Shown here: in pieces, positions 44,450 through 52,029 of the stretch | How positions within the stretch are numbered: position 1 is the stretch's first letter | Layout: the number at the start of each line of letters is the position of its first letter | DNA from: Emcibacter sp048269205 | GTDB lineage: Bacteria; Pseudomonadota; Alphaproteobacteria; Sphingomonadales; Emcibacteraceae | DNA: 64,000 nucleotides | Direction of reading: 5' to 3' | Assembly (NCBI RefSeq): GCF_048269205.1 | Contig: NZ_JBLXJC010000002.1 | Span: 1 to 64,000, forward strand | Program-made: the position numbers and the translations under genes | Notes under the pieces: model-generated | Told to the model about the DNA's origin: nothing | Seen by the model: the letters and a program-made list of their open reading frames with translations, nothing else | Database searches by the model: none

Positions 44450-44703
44450 CCGGGCATTCCGGTTTCATCATAAAGGAACTTGTCGGCCTCGGCGGCGGGA
44501 ACGCCTTTAGCAATTTTGCCTTTCGCCCGGGCCAGGATGCTGTCCAGCGCGGCGCGCTTTTCTTCGGCTGTTTTCACACCGCTCACCGGGCGAATTTCCG
44601 CCACCGGCTTGCCGTGTTTGGTGAGCAGGATCTGCTCCCCTCCCAATGCCGCATTGATCAGGCCGGACAGTTTACCTTTGGCCTCGTGAATGGCAATTTT
44701 CAT
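44446..44703 (-). CDS. VapB/Phd-type antitoxin
   Basis: An 85-residue protein. The N-terminal half (MKIAIHEAKGKLSGLINAAL, GGEQILLTKHGKPVAEI) is a Phd/YefM-type DNA-binding fold. The C-terminal part (LARAKGKIAKGVPAAEADKF) should wrap the PIN toxin. GGAG lies 7 nt before the ATG at 44703; the frame continues upstream only through the operator. The protein should neutralise the toxin and repress its own promoter. Confidence 0.88.
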   Translation of the reverse strand: MKIAIHEAKGKLSGLINAALGGEQILLTKHGKPVAEIRPVSGVKTAEEKRAALDSILARAKGKIAKGVPAAEADKFLYDETGMPG

Positions 44704-44718
44704 GGGACATCTCCTATT

Positions 44719-44779
44719 TGGTCCATTATATGGTCCAGATAGGAATAAAGTCAAGACTTATGGACCACAATATGGTCCC
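44719..44779 (-). promoter_or_regulatory. vapBC operator array (TGGTCCA half-sites)
   Basis: Four 7-mers of one type lie in this 61-bp stretch: TGGTCCA at 44719 and 44731, its reverse complement TGGACCA at 44761 and TGGTCCC at 44773. Paired sites are 12 bp apart, about one helical turn. This is the expected design for cooperative autoregulation by the antitoxin. It lies between the antitoxin ATG and the glmS stop. Confidence 0.65.
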
Positions 44780-44782
44780 GAA

Positions 44783-46609
44783 TTATTCCACCGTCACCGA
44801 TTTCGCCAGGTTTCGCGGCTGGTCCACATCGGTACCTTTGGCGACGGCGACGTGATAGCTGAGGAGCTGCACCGGGATCGCATAGAGAAGCGGCGTCACG
44901 AACTCATCCAGCATGGGCAGCGCAATGGTCGCTTCCGCATCAACACCGTTCTTTTTGGCGCCTTCCTCGTCGGTGATGAAGATCACCCGGCCTTTACGGG
45001 CAATCACTTCCTGCATGTTGGAGACGGTCTTGTCAAACAGGCGCCCGCTGGGCGCGATGACAATGATCGGCACCAGTTCGTCAATGAGCGCGATGGGGCC
45101 GTGTTTCATTTCCCCGGCAGCATAACCTTCCGCATGGATATAGGAAATTTCCTTGAGCTTGAGCGCCCCTTCCATAGCAATGGGATATTCCGGACCACGG
45201 CCCAGATAGATCACATCCCGGGCCTTTGACATATCGTCGGCCAGGGCCTCGATGGATTCATCATGGTTCAGCACTTCGGCCATCCGGGCCGGCACTTCTG
45301 TCAGGGCATTACACAACCGTTCTTCTTCCTTATGGTCGATCTTGCCGCGCGCCTTGGCGACGGCGATAGACAGGCAGGCGAGCACGGAAAGCTGACAGGT
45401 AAAGGCCTTGGTGGAAGCCACGCCCACTTCGGGACCGGCATGGGTCTGGAGCACGATGTCGCTTTCCCGCTCCATGGAGCTCTGTGGCACATTGACGATG
45501 GTCAGGATATGCTGACCCTGGGACTTGGCATAGCGCAAAGCGGCCAGCGTATCGGCGGTCTCCCCGGACTGGGAGATAAAAATGGCGAGCCCGCCCGGCG
45601 GCATCACCGCCTCCCGGTAACGGAATTCAGAGGCGATATCCACTTCCACATTAATACGCGCCATCTGTTCGAGCCAGTATTTGGCCACCAAACCCGCATA
45701 AAAACTGGTGCCGCAGGCAATGATCGTCACGCGCTCGATGCTCCCTAAGTCAAAGGGAAATTCTGGCAAGGTTGTGGTGCCATGCAGCGGATCCACCAGG
45801 GTGCCGATGGTCTGGCCGACCACGGTCGGCTGCTCGTAAATTTCTTTCAGCATGAAGTGGCGATAGTTGCCCTTGTCGATGGTGCCGCCGGAAACACTGG
45901 CGATGGTCACCGGACGGACAACTTCCTTGCCGCTTTCATCAAAGATTTTGGCGGTGTCATGGGTCAGTTCGACCCGGTCGCCCTCTTCCAGGTAGGTGAT
46001 GCGGTTACTGAGGTCGGCAAGCGCAATGGCGTCAGAGCCCAGATACATTTCGCCGTCGCCATAGCCCAGCACAAGCGGGCTGCCGCGGCGGGCGCCGATC
46101 ATCAGATCGTCCTGGCCGTCAAAAATAATGGCGAGGCCAAAAGCCCCTTCCAGCCGGTCAATGGCGGCAGCGGCCGCTTCACGCGGGGCCATGCCCTTAT
46201 CCAGCATGCTGGTGATCAAATGAACAATGGTTTCGGTATCGGTTTCGGTCTCGAAGATATGACCCTCGCTGGTCAGTTCCTCACGCAGCTCGCGGAAATT
46301 CTCGATAATGCCGTTGTGGACGGCCGCGACCCGTGGGGTGGCATGGGGGTGAGCGTTATTTTCCGTCGGTGCCCCATGGGTGGCCCAGCGGGTATGGCCG
46401 ATGCCGATATTGCCCGGCAGTGGCGCTTCCGCGACACGGGCGGCCAGGTTCTTCAGCTTGCCCTCGGCCCGGCGGCGGTCGATGCTCTTGCCGTCGAACA
46501 ATGTTGCAATCCCCGCGCTGTCATAGCCGCGATATTCCAGACGACGCAGACCGTCCAGAATACGGGGGGTTACCTCTTCCTTGCCGATGATACCGATAAT
46601 GCCGCACAT
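44783..46609 (-). CDS. glmS: glucosamine-6-phosphate synthase
   Basis: A 608-residue two-domain enzyme. The N terminus MCGIIGIIG provides the Cys nucleophile of the class II glutaminase. Two SIS domains follow (IACGTSFYAGLVAKYWLEQ, SQSGETADTLAALRYAK). The C terminus DQPRNLAKSVTVE closes the synthase site. It makes GlcN-6-P from fructose-6-P and glutamine for peptidoglycan and LPS. It follows glmU by 27 nt. No glmS ribozyme was seen upstream. Confidence 0.98.
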   Translation of the reverse strand: MCGIIGIIGKEEVTPRILDGLRRLEYRGYDSAGIATLFDGKSIDRRRAEGKLKNLAARVAEAPLPGNIGIGHTRWATHGAPTENNAHPHATPRVAAVHNGIIENFRELREELTSEGHIFETETDTETIVHLITSMLDKGMAPREAAAAAIDRLEGAFGLAIIFDGQDDLMIGARRGSPLVLGYGDGEMYLGSDAIALADLSNRITYLEEGDRVELTHDTAKIFDESGKEVVRPVTIASVSGGTIDKGNYRHFMLKEIYEQPTVVGQTIGTLVDPLHGTTTLPEFPFDLGSIERVTIIACGTSFYAGLVAKYWLEQMARINVEVDIASEFRYREAVMPPGGLAIFISQSGETADTLAALRYAKSQGQHILTIVNVPQSSMERESDIVLQTHAGPEVGVASTKAFTCQLSVLACLSIAVAKARGKIDHKEEERLCNALTEVPARMAEVLNHDESIEALADDMSKARDVIYLGRGPEYPIAMEGALKLKEISYIHAEGYAAGEMKHGPIALIDELVPIIVIAPSGRLFDKTVSNMQEVIARKGRVIFITDEEGAKKNGVDAEATIALPMLDEFVTPLLYAIPVQLLSYHVAVAKGTDVDQPRNLAKSVTVE

Positions 46610-46636
46610 AGCTCGTGTTCCTGTTTATCCGTTGTA

Positions 46637-47974
46637 TTACTTCTTCTGGTTCTGGCGAAACTTCAACGCCCAGCCGCCAAGCTCTTTCTGGGTGGCCCGG
46701 GTCACCGCCAAAGCATCGCCAGATACCTCTTTGGTCACCACACTGCCCGCGCCGACAATGGCACCGTCGCCGATGGTCACCGGCGCCACCAGCGAGGTGT
46801 TGGAACCGATGAAGGCACCCTTGCCGATGTCCGTTTTGAATTTGTTGAAGCCGTCATAATTGCAGGTAATGGTACCGGCGCCAATATTGGCGCCCTCGCC
46901 CACCCGGGCGTCGCCGATATAGGTCAGGTGACTGACTTTCGCACCTTTCTCGATGGTGGATTTTTTGATCTCTACAAAGTTGCCGATCTTGGCCCCTTCA
47001 CCAATGTCGGCAGCAGGCCGCAGGCGGGCAAACGGACCGACAGAGGCCCCTTCATGGATCGTGCAGCCCTCAAGGTGGGAGAAGCTATGAATTTTCACAT
47101 TACCCGCAACGCTCACCCCGGGTCCGAAAAATACATTGGGGCCAATGACCACATCGCGGCCGATTTTCGTATCATGGGCAAAAAAGACAGTCTGCGGATC
47201 GATCAGGGTCACGCCTTCGGCCATGAACCAGTCCCGCTTGCGGTTCTGGAAAACGGCTTCGGCCTCGGCCAGTTCCTTGCGGCTGTTGACCCCCATGACT
47301 TCCTCTTCATCGGCCTCTACCACGGCACAGGTCAGGCCACGGCTACGGGCAATTTCCACGATGTCGGTGAGGTAATATTCACTGGAGGCATTATCGTTGC
47401 TGACCTGATCCAGCAAGGCGAACATCTCCTTGCCGTCCACGGCCATGATGCCGCTGTTACAGAGATCGATTTTGCGTTGCTCTTCGGTCGCATCCTTATG
47501 CTCGACAATCGCTTCCAGTTCCCCGGACCCGTTCACCACAAGGCGACCATATGCCTTGGTGTCTTTGGGCCGGAACCCAAGCACGACAACAGAAGCGGCC
47601 TTGCCTCCCTTACGGGCATCAACCATGGCTTTCAGGGTCTCTTCCCTCAGCATGGGCACATCGCCGTAAAGGATCAGGACATTGCCGTCAAAACCTTCAA
47701 GCGCCTCACGGGTGACCTGGACCGCATGACCGGTGCCGAGCTGCGGTTCCTGGACCACGATTTCCGCAACCTCCCCGACAGCGCCCTGGACCTGGTCCTT
47801 GCCGGCGCCGACCACCACCACCTTGCGGGAGGGTTTGAGGGGCTCCAGCGTATCCATAAGGTGCATCAGCATGGGGTGGCCCGCCAGTGGATGCAGGACC
47901 TTGTGGGTAGAAGATTTCATGCGGGTCCCCTTGCCCGCTGCGAGAATAATGACCGCAAGATCAGAAGAGCTCAT
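46637..47974 (-). CDS. glmU: bifunctional GlcNAc-1-P uridyltransferase / GlcN-1-P acetyltransferase
   Basis: The 445-residue enzyme has an N-terminal pyrophosphorylase domain (LAAGKGTRMKSSTHKVLHPL, LYGDVPML, GIMAVDG) and a C-terminal left-handed beta-helix acetyltransferase (HLTYIGDARVGEGANIGAGT). It produces UDP-GlcNAc from GlcN-1-P. It precedes glmS on the same strand. Confidence 0.97.
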   Translation of the reverse strand: MSSSDLAVIILAAGKGTRMKSSTHKVLHPLAGHPMLMHLMDTLEPLKPSRKVVVVGAGKDQVQGAVGEVAEIVVQEPQLGTGHAVQVTREALEGFDGNVLILYGDVPMLREETLKAMVDARKGGKAASVVVLGFRPKDTKAYGRLVVNGSGELEAIVEHKDATEEQRKIDLCNSGIMAVDGKEMFALLDQVSNDNASSEYYLTDIVEIARSRGLTCAVVEADEEEVMGVNSRKELAEAEAVFQNRKRDWFMAEGVTLIDPQTVFFAHDTKIGRDVVIGPNVFFGPGVSVAGNVKIHSFSHLEGCTIHEGASVGPFARLRPAADIGEGAKIGNFVEIKKSTIEKGAKVSHLTYIGDARVGEGANIGAGTITCNYDGFNKFKTDIGKGAFIGSNTSLVAPVTIGDGAIVGAGSVVTKEVSGDALAVTRATQKELGGWALKFRQNQKK

Positions 47975-48136
47975 GATTTTGTTTCTTTTTCCGCTTTATC
48001 TTATTACAAATGAAGGACCGTATCGTGACCCTAGAATGTCCCGTTTCGGGGCAATGTGCCACAAGAACTTTAAAATTTATATAACTCAATTGTTTAATTT
48101 TGTCCGCAGTCTTTGTCAGGGATTAATGTCAACTTT

Positions 48137-48814
48137 ATGTCAGCAAAACTGAAAGCAGTAATCTTCGATCTTGATGGTACCCTGGTAGACAGCGCCCGGG
48201 ACCTGACCGCTACACTCAATTATGTCCTGCGCCACAGGGGACGGCCTGAGATTGGCATCGAAAATGTGCGCCATATGGTTGGCCATGGCTCCCGCGCCCT
48301 GCTCATCAAAGGATTCGATTATTCCGGCAATGTCCCGCCCGAAGAAGAGCTGGACCGGCTGCAGGAAATGTTTCTCGACTATTACAACAACCATATTGCC
48401 GACCATACCATCAGCTTTCCGGGCCTTTGGGAGGCCCTGACCGAACTCCGCAGCAATGACGTCAAGCTTGCCGTCTGCACCAACAAGGTGGAAGATTTGA
48501 GCCATAAGCTGTTGCAATCATTGGGGCTTGACGATTTCTTCTGTGCCCTGACCGGTGGCGACAGTTTTGACTATAAAAAGCCGGATCCCCGGCACCTGCT
48601 CTCTACCCTCGAACTGATGGACTGCGATCCGGACAACGCCGTCATGGTGGGAGATTCCGCCAATGACATCGACGCGGCCCGCAATGCTTCTATCCCGGTC
48701 ATCGGCGTGACCTTTGGCTATACACCGGTACCGGTCGAGGAACTCAATCCGGACCAGGTGATTGATCATTATGACAAGTTGATCCCCGCGCTCAGGGAAA
48801 TCATGAAAACTTAG
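48137..48814 (+). CDS. gph: phosphoglycolate phosphatase-like HAD hydrolase
   Basis: A 225-residue HAD phosphatase. Motif I is FDLDGTLVDS (D11, D13), motif II lies in AVCTNK, motif III is the Lys of DYKKPDP, and motif IV is MVGDSANDIDAA. The helical cap and GVTFGYTPVPVEELNPDQVI match Gph, which removes 2-phosphoglycolate formed in DNA repair or photorespiration. I chose the ATG at 48137; a TTG eight codons upstream is possible. It is divergent from glmU and convergent with the nucleotidyltransferase gene, with 3 nt between stops. Confidence 0.9.
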   Translation: MSAKLKAVIFDLDGTLVDSARDLTATLNYVLRHRGRPEIGIENVRHMVGHGSRALLIKGFDYSGNVPPEEELDRLQEMFLDYYNNHIADHTISFPGLWEALTELRSNDVKLAVCTNKVEDLSHKLLQSLGLDDFFCALTGGDSFDYKKPDPRHLLSTLELMDCDPDNAVMVGDSANDIDAARNASIPVIGVTFGYTPVPVEELNPDQVIDHYDKLIPALREIMKT

Positions 48815-48817
48815 GTC

Positions 48818-49879
48818 CTAAACCGGAAGGCGGCGCAAGAATTTGGTGGCCAGATGCTTGAAAAGCAAGCCCGTAGGCATACGAAGCCAGTGGGAGCGGA
48901 TATACAGGATTTTGGCCGCAACCTGGAACATCCGGCTTGTTGGCGGTTTCATGGTCAGCGGCACCGTCCAGTCCATCATCCCAAGCGTCAGGCCATTGGG
49001 CGCATGGCGCTGCATATCCTTCAACACATGTTCCGGCACTTCGGTACCGAGGATCATGGAACAATAGCGCAGGCAATAATAGAGCGGCCGCCCAAGCCCC
49101 AGTTCATCGGCACGATTGAGCAGTTTATCCCAAAAACCTTCTGCCTTTGAAAACTCCCCGATCATGTCATGCTCTTCAATAAGATTGCGGAGGGATACCG
49201 CAATAACGCCGTCATGGAACAAATGCACAGCGCTGTGCAACAGCATATCTTCCGGCGACAGGCTATGGAGGTTGCCATCCAGTTGTTCAGTGCATTCAAA
49301 AAGCATTCCGGCATCCACCGTCAGGCGGCCCATCACCGGCAGGATGGTATGATGCACATCCACGGTCATGCCCCGGTCCGGATGATAGAGCGGCGGCAAC
49401 TCATGGGCCCATTCCCGGTAATATTTCTGGTCGTAATCATCCTCGATGCTATGCACCCAGCCCGCCTCAAGCAGCATGTCTTCAACTGCATCCAGGTCAC
49501 TGCGTTCCACCATGATATCCACATCGGAGCTGATCCGCCCTTTAGCCGTTTGCATGTTTCGGGCGATATAAGCCCCACCCTTGAGGACCACGATTCTGCC
49601 CTCAAATCCGAAAAGGGCGCGCCGGATCCGGTTCAGTTCCCACATCAGGCGACGCTGTCGGGATTCGGCATCAATTTCCGCTGAAAGGAAAATATCCTGG
49701 ACCCGTTTTGGCAGTTGATGCCACAGGTCATGCTCCCTTGCCTCTGCCGCCAGCCTGCCGGTCAGGCTGTTGACCCGGGCCTCATAAAGAATACTGTTCC
49801 ATTGTCCGACTGAGAATCCGGTCATCTGGGACGGCTTGTTCAGAACATCAATGACAAGAGAACCGCTGGTTTCAGTCAT
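48818..49879 (-). CDS. nucleotidyltransferase-family protein of an HPr-rel-A-like operon
   Basis: A 353-residue protein of the uncharacterised nucleotidyltransferase family (NTP_transf_5 type). The active-site pattern is KGG (100-102) followed by SSDVDIMV, with D119 and D121. VDVHHTI and LLHSAVHLFHDG are typical of the family. Homologues occur in lasso-peptide clusters beside HprK-like kinases. GGGGAGCGGG precedes the ATG, and the gene overlaps the kinase stop by 8 nt. It should transfer a nucleotide to a protein, peptide or small molecule. The acceptor is unknown; the small Tat-signal protein of the same operon is a possible one. Confidence 0.83.
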   Translation of the reverse strand: MTETSGSLVIDVLNKPSQMTGFSVGQWNSILYEARVNSLTGRLAAEAREHDLWHQLPKRVQDIFLSAEIDAESRQRRLMWELNRIRRALFGFEGRIVVLKGGAYIARNMQTAKGRISSDVDIMVERSDLDAVEDMLLEAGWVHSIEDDYDQKYYREWAHELPPLYHPDRGMTVDVHHTILPVMGRLTVDAGMLFECTEQLDGNLHSLSPEDMLLHSAVHLFHDGVIAVSLRNLIEEHDMIGEFSKAEGFWDKLLNRADELGLGRPLYYCLRYCSMILGTEVPEHVLKDMQRHAPNGLTLGMMDWTVPLTMKPPTSRMFQVAAKILYIRSHWLRMPTGLLFKHLATKFLRRLPV

Positions 49880-50837
49880 ACCCGCTCCCCTCTGGTGCAG
49901 GATCAACATTTTCAGACATAAAGCGCTCTACCAGCTTTATGCCCTCTTCCAGATTGGGGTAGATGATTTCACAACAGGCCGCCTTGTCGGCTATATCCGT
50001 CATAATGCGGAAAGAACGCTCCCCGATATCGCCATAGTTAGCCGACGACATGACAATTTTGAAAAAGGCCATACTGCGGGTGATTGGCCTGATCTCAGGC
50101 TTGGCCCCCGGCCGGAACCTTGGCAGAATTACAGCCCCGGCTTTCGCACGTTCATACATACGCCTGATACTTTCCTCAGGCGGGCGCATATAACAGATCG
50201 TCCCCTTCGGCGTGCCTTCATATTCCGGACTGAAGCAGGTCCCGGGCGTGGCCCAGTCCTTCATCACCGGAATGGATTCATTTTTGAGGGAAACCGGCCG
50301 TGGATAAGGTACGAACTCACCTGTATCGATGTCCGCCAGGCCAAACTCATCTGAAAACAGCCGCCAGCCTGCGAAGGATAAACCCGCAGACAGCGTACTT
50401 TTACCACTGCCAGAAGCAGCCGGCATAATCACAACCCGACCGTTTTTTTCTACAACACCAGCATGAAACAAGAGGAGATTCTTGCATCCAACGGCAGCCT
50501 GCCAGTTCATGCCCATCTCAGTCGCCACCATACCGATATCGGCCGGAAATGGGGCGAAGTCATCCTTCATCATGGTATCCACACAGGCTTGCGGCCTGAT
50601 ATACCGGCGGAAGAAGTTTCGGCCATAGACCCGGAGATGATTATTCGCGATTGCGCCATTTGGATGGACTGGATAACCGCCATAGAGATCACAGAATTCA
50701 CGACGGAGATTTGGAAAGAAGATACGCACCTGAGTTACAAAGGGCCCCACCTCAAGGGAAAGTCCCTGCCCGGTCAATAATGCTCCCAACTGCCTGTCAG
50801 GGATATCAGATAACTTGACGGTATCTTTATCATTCAT
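49872..50837 (-). CDS. HprK-related kinase A
   Basis: A 321-residue protein of the HPr kinase superfamily. The P-loop is ASGSGKST (141-148), and LFHAGVVEKNGRVVIMPA and RLFSDEFGLADID (acid residues of motif B) surround it. True HPr kinase has a longer N-terminal domain and acts on HPr; this shorter type is the HPr-rel-A family. In some lasso-peptide pathways a related kinase phosphorylates the precursor's C-terminal Ser. It overlaps PqqD by 8 nt upstream and the nucleotidyltransferase by 8 nt downstream. The substrate is probably a small peptide or protein encoded nearby. Confidence 0.85.
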   Translation of the reverse strand: MNDKDTVKLSDIPDRQLGALLTGQGLSLEVGPFVTQVRIFFPNLRREFCDLYGGYPVHPNGAIANNHLRVYGRNFFRRYIRPQACVDTMMKDDFAPFPADIGMVATEMGMNWQAAVGCKNLLLFHAGVVEKNGRVVIMPAASGSGKSTLSAGLSFAGWRLFSDEFGLADIDTGEFVPYPRPVSLKNESIPVMKDWATPGTCFSPEYEGTPKGTICYMRPPEESIRRMYERAKAGAVILPRFRPGAKPEIRPITRSMAFFKIVMSSANYGDIGERSFRIMTDIADKAACCEIIYPNLEEGIKLVERFMSENVDPAPEGSGYD

Positions 50838-51138
50838 TGGTGGGTTCGATCAGTCCCATTTTGTCGAATTCAATGATAGTGTGGAGGATATTCTGCCGAA
50901 TGTCTTGTGAAAAATTTTCTTCCATGATCCCCCTGACTTCCTTGCACAGTTGGTCAAGACTACGGGGTTTTTCTTCAATGATCGCGAAAATTTCCCGGGC
51001 GAAAATATTCATGGCCTGGGTATGGCCGGACCTGGGATCAAATATCACATAGGCATCATCCCAGTTTTTCCATAAGAAACCGGCTGCATCCCCAACATGG
51101 AATACAGCCGTCTCATATATGGACTTTTGGTTCTTCAC
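50830..51138 (-). CDS. PqqD-family protein (RRE-like peptide-binding domain)
   Basis: A 102-residue PqqD-like protein with a GTG start. The motif WDDAYVIFDPRSGHTQAMN, then FAREIFAIIEE and LDQLCKEV, matches the winged-helix fold of PqqD and RiPP recognition elements, which bind leader peptides and present them to modifying enzymes. It lies between the Tat-signal small protein and the HprK-like kinase, with an 8-nt overlap into the latter. This order (substrate, recognition element, modifying enzymes) is a RiPP-type arrangement. Confidence 0.85.
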   Translation of the reverse strand: MKNQKSIYETAVFHVGDAAGFLWKNWDDAYVIFDPRSGHTQAMNIFAREIFAIIEEKPRSLDQLCKEVRGIMEENFSQDIRQNILHTIIEFDKMGLIEPTNE

Positions 51139-51163
51139 CGCTCAGTCAACTAGTTCAGGAACG

Positions 51164-51601
51164 TCAACCGCCATTCCACCAGCCGCCGCCGCCACCGTTC
51201 CATTTATGGTCGATATATTCAGCAGCATCCATGGAGTGAAGACAGGAGCACCCCTCAACTTTGTTTTTCTTGAGGTAATCCCAGTGGTTTTCATCCATGT
51301 CATCGAAGTGTGATGTCTTGTGAGGTTTCTTATACTTATGATCACGTGACATCCAGGTCCGATGTTCTTTGGGAATTTGCAACCCTTTATGTCCGCGCCT
51401 GGACTTGTCTTTTACACCAGAAACACAGGCCGCACCAGAAACAGCGATACGGTTGGTCGCCATGGCATTGCCTGTACTCAGCGTAAGAGCCAACGGCGCC
51501 AAAGCCGCACCGGTCTTGAGCACTTTACGACGGGACTGCCTTTTCGCCTGCTCCATATCGGGTGACAGCGTCCCGGTGTCTTTTTCTTCAAAATCTTTCA
51601 T
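51164..51601 (-). CDS. small Tat-signal protein, putative substrate of the operon
   Basis: A 145-residue protein with no family I recognise. A twin-arginine signal SRRKVLKTG (23-31) leads a hydrophobic stretch and a probable cut after NAMA (48). The 97-residue mature part is very basic and polar, rich in His, Lys, Trp and Asp. It has three Cys (59, 118, 120; the last two as CSC) and a Gly/Trp tail GGGGGWWNGG. GAGG lies 8 nt before the ATG. It is first in the operon, which fits a precursor or client of the PqqD, kinase and nucleotidyltransferase proteins. It could be a folded exported metal-binding protein instead. Confidence 0.75.
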   Translation of the reverse strand: MKDFEEKDTGTLSPDMEQAKRQSRRKVLKTGAALAPLALTLSTGNAMATNRIAVSGAACVSGVKDKSRRGHKGLQIPKEHRTWMSRDHKYKKPHKTSHFDDMDENHWDYLKKNKVEGCSCLHSMDAAEYIDHKWNGGGGGWWNGG

Positions 51602-52029
51602 TGTACCAGCCTCTAGCGTTAGTTGCTGTATATACCGATTGTCAAAAAAATATACAGATTCAATAATATTAAACCAATTTGGGGATATCCATGCAAAATC
51701 CAGGCCATTTTATTTAATCATTTAAAATCAATGCATTAAAAAATTAGCTTACTCAGAACCGCCAAAAACTGTTAAATTTCCTGACACTTCTGATCCAAAC
51801 TGGCACAGTTGCGTTGGGCGCCAAGGTTGTTCTAGCATAAAATTGTTAAAAATCGTATATCCGAATGAAAAAACTGGATCGGAAACTGAACCGCTTCTAT
51901 TATTTTTTTGTGACACAGGTGACTTTTATTCGCTACAACGCTAACGTCCCCCGTCAATTCGCCGAAAGCGATGTTAGCTGCATTTCTCAACACGGGCAGC
52001 AACCGACGTCTTTTTTTGAAGGTTAGTCA
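51602..52029. other. AT-rich divergent intergenic region
   Basis: 428 nt separate the Tat-signal gene and phoR. The left part holds a good -24/-12 motif for the minus-strand operon. The right part must hold the phoR promoter; no clear boxes stand out. No open frame with a ribosome site and no RNA fold with a T-run was found. Confidence 0.6.
51692..51707 (-). promoter_or_regulatory. sigma-54 (-24/-12) promoter of the Tat-signal/PqqD/HprK operon
   Basis: On the minus strand TGGCCT-GGATT-TTGCA matches TGGCAC-N5-TTGCA at nine of eleven fixed positions, with GG-N10-GC exact. Transcription would start near 51681, about 80 nt ahead of the first gene. It mirrors the motif at the PEP-CTERM gene. Confidence 0.6.

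Noticed and set aside
44704..44754. Upstream extension of the antitoxin frame
   Set aside because: It runs only through the operator repeats, and the ATG at 44703 has a well-placed GGAG.
46610..46636. Possible glmS ribozyme
   Set aside because: Only 27 nt separate glmU and glmS, which is too short; the ribozyme is typical of Gram-positive bacteria.
51800..51813. A TGGCAC ... TTGC sequence ahead of phoR that looks like a sigma-54 promoter
   Set aside because: Only two bases separate the two elements instead of five, so the GG and GC are not one helical turn apart.
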